From Oreohelix idahoensis (taxonomy: Eukaryota; Mollusca; Gastropoda; Stylommatophora; Oreohelicidae): a stretch of 64,000 bases of DNA. The stretch spans positions 494,001 to 558,000 of the forward strand of contig JAMPIV010012435.1 of assembly GCA_024509875.1 (NCBI GenBank), read 5' to 3'. The stretch's first letter is position 1, and every line of letters begins with the position of its first letter. The position numbers and the translations under genes were made by a program. Below are positions 22,537 to 33,792 of this stretch, one piece after another. A model generated the notes under the pieces. The model saw only the letters and a list, made by a program, of their open reading frames with translations. It did no database searches and was not told the DNA's origin.

Positions 22537-23517
22537 ATGGAGGAGCTGGATGCCGAATCAACATTAGAGGAACTCAGCAAGGCCATTGATAGCTTGGCCT
22601 CTGGTAAAGCGCCAGGGAGTGATGGGATTCCTCCTGAGTTAATCAAATGCTGTAAGAGCACGCTATTACATCCCCTGCATAGGATGCTGTGCCAGGGCTG
22701 GAAAGAGACAACTATTTCTTAAGACATGCGAGATGCCAAGATTGTAACACTGTATAAAAATAAAGGAGACAGAAGTGATTGCAATAACTACAGAGGCATC
22801 TCTCTTTTTAGTATTGTTGGTAAGGTTTTTGCCAGAGTCATCTTAACGCGACTACACAAGTTAGCTGAGCGCATATATCCAGAGTCACAGTGTGGATTCC
22901 GAGCTGGCAGATCAACAACAGACATGATCTTTTCTCTCCGCCAGCTTCAGGAAAAATCGAGAGAGCAGAAAAGGCCTTTATATATCGTCTTTATAGACCT
23001 CACAAAAGCATTCGACCTGGTTAGTAGGGATGGACTCTTTAAAATCCTCCTGAAAATAGGCTGCCCTTCTAAAATGCTGGAAATGATAAAGTCATTCCAT
23101 GACGACATGAAGGGAACAGTCCAATATGCTGGAAGCACATCACAACCCTTTGACATACGAAGTGGCGTTAAACAAGGCTGTGTTCTGGCTCCGACCCTCT
23201 TCGGGATCTTCTTTCCCTTACTCCTGAAACATGCATTCAGAGATGCAACTGAAGGAATATGCCTTCACACTAAGTCAGATGGCCGTCTGTTTAATCTTTC
23301 AAGGCTGAAAGCAAAAACAAAAATCAGAAGGGTCACTATAAGAGACTTGTTGTTCGCTGATGATGCTGCAGTCGTCACTCAAAGCCAACAGGAGCTTCAG
23401 AACTTGATGAATCGCTTCACTAAAGCATGCAAGGACTTTGGCCTCACATTAAGTCTAAAGAAAACGAATGTGCTGAGTCAGGATGTGGGGTGCTGCACCA
23501 GTTATCACTATCGATAA
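22537..23517 (+). pseudogene. LINE-B reverse transcriptase
   Basis: One frame interrupted by a TAA at 22720. Upstream is Gly-Lys-Ala-Pro-Gly-Ser-Asp-Gly-Ile-Pro-Pro-Glu. Downstream are Asn-Tyr-Arg-Gly-Ile-Ser-Leu, Gln-Cys-Gly-Phe-Arg-Ala-Gly-Arg-Ser-Thr, Phe-Ile-Asp-Leu-Thr-Lys-Ala-Phe-Asp, Gly-Val-Lys-Gln-Gly-Cys-Val-Leu-Ala-Pro and the active-site Phe-Ala-Asp-Asp at about 23353. The stop probably replaced Gln, as the neighbouring bases fit a single change. A +1 shift near 23483-23517 moves the tail to another frame. Confidence 0.95.
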
Positions 23518-24184
23518 CTATGAATTGGCAGTGGTGCACCACTTCACATACCTAGGGTCTACCATCAATGACAAACTCTCACTGGACATAGAAATCGACA
23601 GCCGCATTGGCAAAGCTGCAGCTACCTGTGCCCGCCTCACATCGCGTGTTTGGGGAAACTCCAAACTCACAACAAAGACCAAAGCTGCGGTATATAATGC
23701 CTGCGTCACCAGCACACTCCTATATGGCAGTGAGACCTGGACGACCTATGCTAAGCAAGAAAGAAGGCTCAATACCTTCCATTTACGATGTCTACGCTGC
23801 ATCCTCGGCATCTCGTGGAAAGATAAAGTGACAAATGTCGAGGTGTTCTCACGTGCTGGCCTTCAAAGTATGTATACACTGCTTAGACAGCGCAGACTAC
23901 GCTGGCTTGGCCATATTCGCCGCATGGAAGATGGTAGCATCCCAAAAGATATCTTCTACGGACAATTAGCAGATGGCAGGAGAACAGTTGGGCGACCACA
24001 GCTGAGGTTCAAAGATGTCTGCAAGAGAGATTTGAGGGCACTGGACATGGATCCAGCAACATGGGAGGATGAAGCTGCCGATCGCACTAAGTGGCGATGC
24101 TATTTAAGGCGCCACCTCAGATTGGGTGAAGAGAGGCTCACACAACAAGCAGAGGAGGGGAGAAAACGTCGAAAGGAGCACTAG
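23483..24184 (+). pseudogene. LINE-B C-terminal tail
   Basis: Open for about 233 codons in the frame after the shift. It begins with the RT thumb (Phe-Thr-Tyr-Leu-Gly-Ser-Thr), then Leu-Leu-Tyr-Gly-Ser-Glu-Thr-Trp, then Leu-Arg-Trp-Leu-Gly-His-Ile-Arg-Arg-Met, then Gly-Arg-Pro-Gln-Leu-Arg-Phe-Lys-Asp. It ends with a charged tail about 65 bp before the element's 3' end. This is the standard C-terminus of many animal LINEs. Confidence 0.92.
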
Positions 24185-24257
24185 GAAAATAAGCAGCTGA
24201 GGGCTGTCACCTCAGGGGCGCATTCCCATAGTCAGTTATGACTGAAGGGGCTATTAT

Positions 24258-24260
24258 TAT

Positions 24261-24291
<31 letters not shown>

Positions 24292-24382
24292 TTAGAAGGT
24301 TCCTAATTACTAAAATGGATCCCAAAAGCTCCTGAGTTGCCGACCCCTGCTTTAGAGGTTATATTGGTATAAAGTACATGAT
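24258..24382. repeat. Long flanking duplication of LINE-B, right copy
   Basis: Repeats 21440-21568 including the TG tract, and is continued by aaagtacatgat, where a SINE has inserted. The site between LINE-B and the SINE is therefore complete. Confidence 0.85.
24371..24382. repeat. SINE target-site duplication, copy 1
   Basis: aaagtacatgat, identical to 24656-24667. Confidence 0.92.
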
Positions 24383-24655
24383 TTTTTTTATTTCGTTAAC
24401 CAGCGGCACTTGGACTTTCAGCCCTTCGGCCCAATGACATGTGATTGCGAGGCTGGGGAACCTGAGGACTTTCCTTCCAACCCGGTCAGGAGCTTCGCTC
24501 CTTCCCATCCACAGAGGGTTTATCTCAGGAGCCGTTCAGATTATTCAGTCAAAATCCCGGTCGTACACACTCCTTCAAGCGCCGACGCCCGGGCTTGAAC
24601 CTTGAAAACCTGGTCGCCAGTACAACGTTGTAACCATTACACCAGAGCGGCTCCC
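24383..24655 (-). mobile_element. tRNA-derived SINE
   Basis: On the minus strand the head has an A-box (tggtgtaatggttac, about 24628-24642) and a B-box (ggttcaagccc, about 24593-24603) like a tRNA gene. An unrelated body and an A-rich 3' tail (T-rich on the plus strand at 24383-24390) follow. The copy is bounded by a 12-bp target-site duplication. The plus-strand ORF inside it is not a gene. Which tRNA gave the head cannot be settled by eye. Confidence 0.92.
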
Positions 24656-24667
24656 AAAGTACATGAT
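24656..24667. repeat. SINE target-site duplication, copy 2
   Basis: aaagtacatgat, matching 24371-24382. Confidence 0.92.
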
Positions 24668-24937
24668 ATATGTTGTATCATTAAACACGCCACTATTAAT
24701 CTAATTTATGTGACAAGATATCCCGAACCAACAGGGTGACCTTGACATCCAGGTCACTGCGATCAGATTCAAGTCCCAAGATGACATCAGTCGGCCTGAT
24801 GTATAAGGCACCCCATGAGGAATATTAAACAGTTTCCAAGGTCAGGCTGACATTTGTCATCGTCATGCCAGGTTCTGACAGCAGTGATATGGATGTAAAG
24901 AGCGTCCTGGTGTTTGGGGCTATTGAAATGGGTGACT

Positions 24938-25092
24938 GCTTTGATTTGTCCGATGAAGGCTATAGGCTACTTTGATTATCTGATGAAGGCTTTAGACTGC
25001 TTTGATTGTCCGATGAAGGCTATAGACCCCTTTGAGTGTCCGATAAAAACAATGAACCCCTTTGATTGTCCGATAAAGACTATGGCCCCCTT
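24938..25092. repeat. 30-bp minisatellite, 5 copies
   Basis: The word tttgattgtccgatgaaggc with variants repeats every 30 bp. Being a multiple of three, it gives a short open frame with a 10-residue repeat (Phe-Asp-Cys-Pro-Met-Lys-Ala-Ile-Asp). The frame is only 64 codons and has no other support. Confidence 0.8.
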
Positions 25093-25099
25093 CTCAGAA

Positions 25100-27898
25100 A
25101 AAAAATGAAAGTGAAAGCACAGTTTAAAAGTTAAAAAAAAAATTTAGGTTATGTTTATAGACGCCTTAGAAGACGCCCTAGAATCCGCCCATGGACCGCA
25201 TGTTTAAGAAACCTTGATCTAGCGGATGTGGTTGCACCAGCCGTAACTTACATGGTAAAGGTAGTCGCATGGCAGATACTGCTATTGGGAAGTGAATCTT
25301 TAGAGGAAAGGTTCTCAATCTTTGTAGGAACCAGGTCCCAAAAGCCACAGTTGGTGAGGCCGGCGACGCATGTACCAGAATTGTCAAGTAAAAATTAATT
25401 TTGGGATTTCAGCCAAAGGTATGCCGCTTAGAACTTGGAGTAAGAGAAACGGGAAAGACATGACCCATCGCCGTGCTTTACGCGACCCAATTTAGAGTTG
25501 CTATCTATACGTTAAGAATTGTTGCTGTAGAGACTTCACCGATACTAGACAAGAGCTGACAGACTAGCCTCAAGAACACACATAGTGGGACATTGGATAT
25601 GGATAAGGGAGAGATACTGAAGATAATTATTGATCGCCTGTTAGAGAATGACACTGAAATCGATGAATCATCAAGGCTAAGATTGCTGGAATTAGGCATA
25701 ACGTAAGACTAGCAGGGATGGACGAATCAGAGGATGCATCCGGCGTGTATACAACCAGCGTGCAACGCAAACATTTAGCATTCATGCACTTGGACATTTG
25801 CTGAGGGAGACTAAGGACATATGAGTTTGGCTGGAGTGCAGTGATGTCAATTCTGATCAACAAAAATAACAGCATTTAGTAATAATAATAAAAGCGGGCC
25901 CCTGAACTTGTATTATGATTTTGAAGTCATAACTGAGTATTGTATTGTCACTTTTGTGTGACGTATAATGGAAAAAGAGCCTACAGTAATCTGACAGTCT
26001 TTGTAGTTTCGTAGCGCTCTATGATTTGCTAACAAAACCATGCATTTTCTGCCTGTGTTTACTTACACAACCGTACTTTTTGGTCTCGCCTCTTTTGTTT
26101 GAACATAAGCAAACGAAGTGTTTACAAACTTTCGTGACCTGCCCGTCATAACAGGTAGCGAATCAGATTTGTTTACCGCGTCTTCTCACGCGAGCTTTTC
26201 TGTCAATCATACGATACATGACAGACCGCACGTGAAAAACACAGAATCTTTTTAAGTCTACGAAGGGACATCCAGGGTTTTCCGAGTACGCTTTGAAGTA
26301 GACTCATGGGCAAAATCTTCGAGAGACCCGTTAGACGTAAGAATTCTGCTGATGTCGATTAGCAATGCCCGACAGAGCGACCTGTAAGCCTTTGTCTTGT
26401 AACTCTGTTTCTGATTCTCCGTTACACACAATAGCGCGAAAATTAACAACATCTATGGATCAGAGAAATATAATGATATATAAACTGTGTTTTCTTAAAC
26501 CTGCTATCAGTTGTCACTCAGAATTTTTGGATAGTCTGAGCACGCAGTTCTAGAACCATCTTGTTAAATGTGTTATTAGCAATTCGTGGGGATTTTTCAT
26601 TCTGATTTCTGGTAATAGAAATTAGTGCTTACGTGTTTAAAAGTGTTAGCTTTTACCAATTAAAAGTGTTAGCTTTTACAATTATAATTCACTTAGATTT
26701 TCCAGCTGTTGAAACTAGTGAAATAAAATAACTCGTAGCTATTTCATACCAGATGTTCAATTATAATGTTAATTTTCAACTCACGCTTTCTCACACAAGA
26801 AGAGACGGTTTTAGCTGACTGGTTTATATACTAGGCGCGACTGATAGTGACAGAAAAGAATTCACGCTTGATGTCATTGTGCGTATTTATTATAAATGCC
26901 TATTATTTAATATCACACGACTAAACTATCAGACGCCGACCAAATTAATAGCTGCTTAACGACCGGCGATAGTTTTTGATAATTGACACTGTACGCTGAT
27001 CGTTAACCCGCGAGCAAGGGGGGGGGGAAGAGTCGCATAACTCAATCCAAGCTACACTAGCTAAGCGACGCACGATAAGGTAGGCTAAAGAAAACACCTG
27101 TGCCATTTAACTTTAATCAGGACTGACGGAGTGGATAAGAGACCGTCTTGTCCCCATCTGTGTGCATATATATAGCTATATGGAAGAGCAGCATTTTTCC
27201 ATAATTGTTTTTCTTATATTCCTAGCAGACCTGATCAAGAGCGTCCAGCGGTCTTTTCTTTTGTTTGTTTTGGTCTGGGAAATTTTACTGTTAGTTACCT
27301 GTGCCTCAAATTGGTTTGAGCGGGACCGATCTTCATTATAAGCGTACGCGCCAAAGATACATGAGAACAGTTCTGACACTAAAAGTAATTAAACTGGACT
27401 TACCAAACCCAGCAATATTGTTTTCAATTTTATCAGCACACTGGGGTGTGCAAAAGATAACATTTATTCCCGACTTCTGACAGTCGTATTCAAGCGAAGC
27501 ATCCAGAAATTTACGCTGTTTCAGAATCGGCACTCTAACATAGAGTCAGCCGATAGGATTATCATCATTTATCATTGTAACATTTTTTGCAACCTGACGT
27601 ATTCCAATACTGGAAGTATTTGCCTCTTGTTTAATTGTGAACCACAAGAGCACGTTCCTACGTCAACTATTCACAGTAACATTTGTTAGCTAGAAAAACT
27701 ACCAGATTTGGCGTTCCCCTCAAAAGTTGTTGTTAGAGGATGAACTGGGGCCAATGTGGGAATCGAACAGGATAGTTGTACGCCGAGGAATATCTCCTAG
27801 GAGGTACGAGTCAGAGAGTGGCCACTGATTGCAAGAGAGAGTGAATATTTTTCTTGTTTACAGAGATTTTACCAACTCTGGATTTGCCTAATTTGTTT
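25100..27898. other. No gene recognised
   Basis: About 2.8 kb of AT-rich sequence with no coding or element signature that I can name. A G-run is at 27018-27027. A B-box-like word on the minus strand near 27757 (tgttcgattcccac) may be a decayed tRNA-like SINE, but no A-box was found. Confidence 0.5.
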
Positions 27899-29373
27899 AC
27901 TTTTGATAAAGTTGATAAAGTTGAATATTTTATTCCCGTTAATGATATCCACCAAAAGGATAAATATAAGTGGATGGAAGCAGACATCATCATCATCAGT
28001 TGATAAGATCTCTATGGTGTTGTTTGCTCCACTGTAGTGTATGGAATGTCAACTTGACCTACGCAGTGGTGTGTAGACATGGATTGAGTGTATAATGTGC
28101 GAATGATAATAAGGGTTCGTGGTGTTGACAAAAATGTTCTTTCCTCACACTCATGTATGGCTGGAAGTCATCGACACCAACGACTGTGTACCTTTACTAA
28201 AGTTTAATTGGACGTACACACTCGACAGCACAGATAGTGACAAATCACAGGTTGGCATAATACATCATAGTACAGTGGATAACTGGTCTTGCAATGTTAT
28301 GTTACATGGGCACTCATGTAGATTAATATTATAATGGACTGTCAGTAGCCAAGCCCTCAGTATCGCCCATACATATATATCATCTGACTTCACTGACTGA
28401 GCACGTCAGCTTATAAACAATATTTCAGATGGCTTCTAAACCTAATCTCGTTTAGCGACGATTCTCCCACATAATGTTCAGCACATATTTTTTTCATATA
28501 ATAATATTGAACCGCTGATAAAGGGTTCTCATGTGTAGCAGTGATCTCTGGACTAAACAAGCGATAATACGGGCATCCCCTTTTCTCTTCTTGCAAGTCA
28601 CTACATGTTTGGATCCAAGATGGCTTCACTCGTGAGCTGTCACTCACGTTTGGATACAGATAATGAATCTGTCCTAAAGTTAGTCATTCATAAAACATTG
28701 CATTGCTCTGTAGATTTGATCATGAACAATTGACTGCATTCTACAGAATATAGTGCTGCTAGGAATCGAAGTCGTTTTCATCGAGTCAAATATATTCTCT
28801 TATCGAAAATGGTGGCTTCGTACGAGAGTTCATAAAAGTATCTTGGATTACCTTGGTATAAGAAATATGAAACTGCCATTCCTTGGCAATACGAATAAAC
28901 ACTGGGGTAAAGCATACACGATAGGTCTAGACGACTATCACTTTCCCCACAAATACTGAGATCACTTTTTCCCCGGCGACAGGCCGACATAGAAGACACA
29001 GTCCCTATCAGGACGAAGCCAAATCACACCACACTCTAGCGACACATCCGCCGAATAGCCTTAGACCTCTCTAGAGACAACAGAACATATAGTTCGACTT
29101 AGATATGTAAAGATATACAGATATAAGACAGACTCGTCCTACTCAGACAAACAATACACATAAATTCAGGCCATAGATATTCTGAAGCAAGAACAATCTA
29201 TTACTACCCAAACAAAGAATAAATCGCAGAAATAATGGATTCATCCGCGGAGTTTGATCGAAGAGACGGCACAACTTTCAAGGGAAGTAACTCAATAATG
29301 ACTTTCCCTTAAGCACTAAAAAATTACCTATGTATAATATTGTAAGATATCAAAGACTGCACGTAACAACTTT
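27899..29373 (-). mobile_element. Solo LTR of the E1 Gypsy family, with 5-bp TSD
   Basis: 27904-29368 is an inverted, mildly diverged copy of E1's 1482-bp LTR. Read on the minus strand it begins TGTTACGTGCAG, as E1's LTR does, and ends at the equivalent of E1's terminal TTATCA. It is bracketed by ACTTT at 27899-27903 and 29369-29373. A single LTR with matching target-site duplications is what remains when the two LTRs of one element recombine. It forms a large inverted repeat with E1's 5' LTR. Confidence 0.93.
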
Positions 29374-29555
29374 ACTGTACCTATAGAGTAAGATTTTGTT
29401 TACTCTACTGTCTACTCTGTATCATAGTGCTAACCTTCGACCTTTGGGTTATTAACTTTGAGTTCTTTTCTCCATAGGGGGAGGGCGCACTGTAGAAGTC
29501 GGCCACCATTTTGTAGACGCCCTTTTTATTTATTTGTAGTTGTGAAGGTGTATGG
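29374..29555. other. Unique spacer between solo LTR and E1
   Basis: About 180 bp of sequence that belongs to neither LTR. It is the loop of the 3.1-kb inverted repeat and the original target DNA for both insertions. No gene is visible. Confidence 0.7.
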
Positions 29556-29560
29556 CATGA

Positions 29561-31042
29561 TGTTACGTGCAGTCTTTGATATCTTACAATATTATACATA
29601 GGTAATTTTTTTGTGCTTAAGGGAAAGTCATTATTGAGTTACTTCCCTTGAAAGTTGTGCCATCTCTTCGATCAAACTCCGCGGATAAATCCATTTTACT
29701 GCGATTTATTCGTTGTTTGGGTAATAATAGATTGTTCTTGCTTCAGAATATCTATGGCCTGAATTTATGTGTATTGTTTGTCTGAGTAGGACGAGTCTGT
29801 CTTATATCTGTATATCTTTACATATCTAAGTCGAACTATATGTTCTGTTGTCTCTAGAGAGGTCAAAGGCTATTCGGCGGATGTGTCGCTAGAGTGTGGT
29901 GTGATTTGGCTTCGTCCTGATAGGGACTGTGTGTTTCCTATGTCGGCCTGTCGCCGGGAAAAAGTGATCTCAGTATTTGTGGGGAAAGTGATAGTCGTCT
30001 AGACCTATCGTGTATGCTTTACCCCAGTGTTTATTCATATTGCCAAGGAATGGCAGTTCCATATTTCCGCTACCAAGGTAATCAAAGACACTCTTATGAA
30101 CTCTCGATCGAAGCCACCATTTTCGATAGTTACGATTTGAATGTCTAAGAGAATATATTTGACTCGATGAAAACGACTTCGATTCCTAGCAGCACTATAT
30201 TCTGTAGAATGCAGTCAATTGTTCATGATCAAATCTACAGAGCAATGCAATGTTTTATGAATGACTAACTTTAGGACAGATTCATTATCTGCATCCAAAC
30301 GTGAGTGACAGTTCACGAGTGAAGCCATCTTGGAACCAAAACATGTAGCGACTTTCAAGAAGAGAAAGGGGATGCCCGTATTATCGCTTGTTTAGTCCAG
30401 AGATCACTGCTACACATGAGAACCCGTTATTAGCGGTTCAATATTATTATATGAAAAAATATGTGCTGAACATTATGTGGGAGAATCGTCGCTAAACGAG
30501 ATTAGGTTTAGAAGCCATCTGAAATATTGTTTATAAGCTGACGTGCTCAGTCAGTGAAGTCAGATGATTTATATGTATGGGCGATGCTGAGGGCTTGGCT
30601 ACTGACAGTCCATTATAATATTAATCTACATGAGTGCCCATGTAACATAACATTGCAGGACCATTTATCCACTGTACTATGATGTATTATGCCAACCTGT
30701 GATTTGTCACTATCTGTGCTGTCGAGTGTGTACGTCCAATTAAACTTTAGAAAAGGTACACAGTCGTTGGTGTCGATGACTTCCAGTCATACATGAGTGT
30801 GAGAAAAGAACATTTGTCAACAACACGAACCCTTATCATCATTCGCACATTGTACACTCAATCCATGTCTACACACCACTGCGTAGGTCAAGTTGACATT
30901 CCATACACTACAATGGAGCAAACAACACCATAGAGATCTTATCAACTGATGATGATGATGATGTCTGCTTCCATCCACTTATATCTATCTTTTGGTGGAT
31001 ATCATTAACGGGAATAAAAATCCAACATTATCAACCTTATCA
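29561..31042 (+). repeat. E1 5' LTR
   Basis: 1482 bp, starting TGTTACGTGCAG and ending CCTTATCA. By eye it matches the 3' LTR (46671-48153) except for one A in a homopolymer near 30455 and one substitution near 30912. An AATAAA lies close to the end (about 31013), suiting a polyadenylation signal. Confidence 0.96.
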
Positions 31043-31044
31043 AC

Positions 31045-31062
31045 TGGTGGACCAGCTTTCTG
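31045..31062 (+). promoter_or_regulatory. E1 primer-binding site (candidate)
   Basis: TGGTGGACCAGC starts two bases after the LTR. TGG at this place is expected to pair with the CCA end of a tRNA. E2 has TGGTGGCC at the same 2-base spacing. The tRNA was not identified. Confidence 0.6.
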
Positions 31063-31534
31063 GGTTTGACCTCGCAGAAGTTCAGAAGTCAACAGATTAC
31101 CGATACCAGACCGTTTCCTGTGGCTGATACGACACACTTGCAGTATTGGTTTGCTCTTTGTCAACACTTCGTCACGTGACCTGTCAAGTGAATGCAGTAT
31201 GTAGGCCAGCGTTGTTGACAGTTTTACATTAGACATTACAGAGTTTCACAGAACAGTTGGATCAATTCTTGTCAATGTTAACAGGAAGACAGTATTTGTG
31301 TACTAAGAAGTCCTATTTTCATCGATGGATCTTCTTGTTTTCCATATATGAACTTTAATATTTAAGGCCAGAATGTTTAATTGAATAAAGTGGCAGTTTG
31401 TTTATGTTCATAAAAATAACTTTGCCATTACTGTAAAACTGAGCCTATTTTGCAACACATACTATCATACACATAATTTATATATATATTTATGTTTACA
31501 TGTTATTTGTTTGTATAGTATGTTAGTTTCTATG

Positions 31535-31621
31535 TCAGCGGGTTGTGTTTAAGGTTGGGCGGCGTCCTCACAACAGAATATCCCACGTCATAGAGGGTCC
31601 GTTGTGGGCGTTTTCTATAGG
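31535..31621 (+). promoter_or_regulatory. Conserved leader block in E1
   Basis: This 87-bp stretch in the Gag leader matches 41259-41340 (minus strand) in E2: tcagcgggtt, then ggttgggcggcgtc, then ccacgtcatagagg, then gcgttttctatagg. The surrounding leader is otherwise dissimilar. The exact 13-base core cacgtcatagagg includes a CRE-like TGACGTG on the other strand. Packaging signal, translational element or internal enhancer are all possible. Confidence 0.6.
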
Positions 31622-32157
31622 TGCAATTTTCTTGATTGAAAATTTGCTGCGACAACTGTTGCTTTTGTGTTAGCTGTGGAGACTGTAATTATTGTTATTT
31701 TTGTAATATTTCTTTGTTCTTTAGTTTTGTTTTGAGTTGTTTGTAATTTGTTGGTCTACTCTTTTCTATCTTTCAGTTCTATTCACAATTTATATTCATA
31801 TATTGTGACGTCATTTGTGTTGTTATTCTTTGCAGATTCAGTGATTATTTTCATTGATTTCCCTATTTGATTTATTTTGATTTCTGCAAACGTTCTTGTA
31901 TTGTCAGTCCTATTTGTACTTTATGTATTCTGTTGGTTGACATATGTTTTATATAGGTATATTTCATAAGACACAATTGCCTGTGCACTGCACTTGGATT
32001 ATGGTATAAACCAGTACCTGATTATTATTACTATTATACAAGACCTTATTAAAGGCTTGTGACCCACAGATATTGGGATAGTATACTGATTAATCAAGTC
32101 ATTGAGAACTTGTGGTATTATTATTATTTCAGGTGATTAGTATTATTGTTAGACACC

Positions 32158-33792
32158 ATGTCTACATTAGAATACTTCATTATACAAGGGAAAGCCCTTG
32201 ATAAAACTGGTCAACAATTAGAACAATGGGCAGTTGCTCAATATGACAAAGCATTAGCTGCAGAAGAGAGAAGAGCTATGGCAGAAGAGAAAAGATTAGC
32301 TGCAGAAGAAAGAAAAGCTATGGCGGAAGAGAAAAGATTAGAAAGAGAAGCTGAGGCTGCTGCTGAACAAAAGAAATTGCAGATGCAGATGGAGGAAAGG
32401 AGATTTGAAGCTGAACAAAAAAAATTAGAAAGAGAAGCTGCGGCTGAACAAAAAAGATTAGACAGTGAAGCTGAACAAAAAAGATTAGACAGGGAAGCTG
32501 AACAAAAAAGATTAGACAGGGAAGCTGAACAAAAAAGATTAGACAGGGAAGCTGAAAAAAAAAGATTAGACAGGGAGGCTGAACAAAAAAGATTAGATGC
32601 TGAAGAGAAAAAAGCAATAAGAGAACATGAATTTGAGTTGGAGAAATTGAGATTGACAAGTATGAGTAATGTTAATCAGGCATCTAGTGGTAATGGTAAA
32701 CCTTCTACTTACAAGGTTAAGGTTCCACCGTTCAATCAGTCCAGTGACGATATTACATTCTGGCTGGATAGATTTGAACGTTCTTGTCGTACACATAATG
32801 TGGATAAATCACAATACGCTAATCAATTATCAGAAAACTTGAAAGGTGAATCTTTGACTAGATTATGCCTTGTAGGAGAAGCAGATAAGGATAATTATGA
32901 TGTCATTAGGGCGGCTTTGATAAAAAAAATATCAGCTAAGTGAGGAAGGCTATCGCCTTTTATTTAAGACGATGGTACCTGAGACGGGTGTAGAATTCTC
33001 AGAATTCACTGCAAAGGCACGTCTCACAGTTGATCGTTGGATTGAGCTTTCCAAAACAGAAAAAACATATGAAGGACTTATGGATTTGTTGCTCAGAGAT
33101 AAGATTATGTCATGTGTGAACAAACCTTTCCTTGAATTTATACATGAGCGTAAACCCAAATCTCTAAAAGAAATGGAAGAATATTGTTCCCAATATGTCA
33201 CTGCACACCCCGACGTGACTTTTGGCAACACTAAGATTAAGGAGAGTATGCCAGTTGCTTCAGCAACACCATACAATCCCAATTATTCACACAGATTTCA
33301 GGGACCTCAAAACAGATTTGATAAAAAAGGTAACCATAATAGTTATCAAAACCAAGGTAACCAATCATTTCAGGGTTCTTCTTCAAAGAACTGGAGACGA
33401 CCTGATAGCTCTCGACACAGGGGTGGTCATAATTATAGGAATTTCCGTAGAGGAAGTAATTATAGAAACTATCAGGGTTATCCGTCTTGGAGTCAACAAG
33501 ATCATAATTACAGAGATACTCATTATAATGAATATGATAATGGTAACCAAGGGAACTATGACTCAAACCCAAATAGGGGTTACAATAGAGGTAACAATAA
33601 CTACAGAGGTGATAATAACCGAGGTAGATCTCAAAACAAAAGACATAAACCACATTTTCAGGCAAACTCTGTACAACAAGAGTCCCATGAAGCCTATAAA
33701 CAGAGTAAAGATAATAATGATGCTAGTAATATGGCATGTGCCGCTTTTGATTTTGGGAGAGCATCTCAGTGCCCCCAATGCAAAACGTTATT
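32158..33792 (+). pseudogene. E1 Gag (SCAN-like capsid), frameshifted and truncated by E2
   Basis: Structural protein that would assemble the element's particle. The ATG at 32158 has an ACC just before it and sits 12 bases inside the longer open frame. Residues about 30-170 are a charged coiled coil with nine-residue repeats (Asp-Arg-Glu-Ala-Glu-Gln-Lys-Arg-Leu). A SCAN-like capsid region follows, including Arg-Asp-Lys-Ile-Met-Ser and His-Glu-Arg-Lys-Pro-Lys. The C-terminal part is rich in Asn, Arg, Gly and Tyr. A frameshift lies in an A-run near 32925, where the first frame stops at 32941 and the second continues. The frame ends where E2's LTR begins, just after Cys-Pro-Gln-Cys-Lys-Thr-Leu-Phe. 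Confidence 0.9.

Larger units (their letters stand above)
21569..24252 (+). mobile_element. 5'-truncated non-LTR retrotransposon (LINE-B)
   Basis: The element starts inside the endonuclease domain, so it is truncated at the 5' end, as is usual when reverse transcription stops early. It continues through RT and the C-terminal tail to a 3' end reading cattcccatagtcagttatg followed by a short 'att' run. It is flanked by the long duplication described above. A stop at 22286, a stop at 22720 and frame changes near 22330-22480 and 23483 make it non-coding now. It belongs to a different family from LINE-A, judging by its RT sequence and 3' end. Confidence 0.92.

Noticed and set aside
27903..31044. 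A single palindromic element such as a large terminal-inverted-repeat transposon
   Set aside because: Each arm has LTR ends (TG...CA) and its own separate 5-bp duplication, and a third copy at 46671 is the 3' LTR of E1.
32318..32659. Hydrophobic antisense frame in E1 resembling a membrane protein
   Set aside because: It is the complement of the repeated Gag coiled coil and follows its 27-bp repeat.
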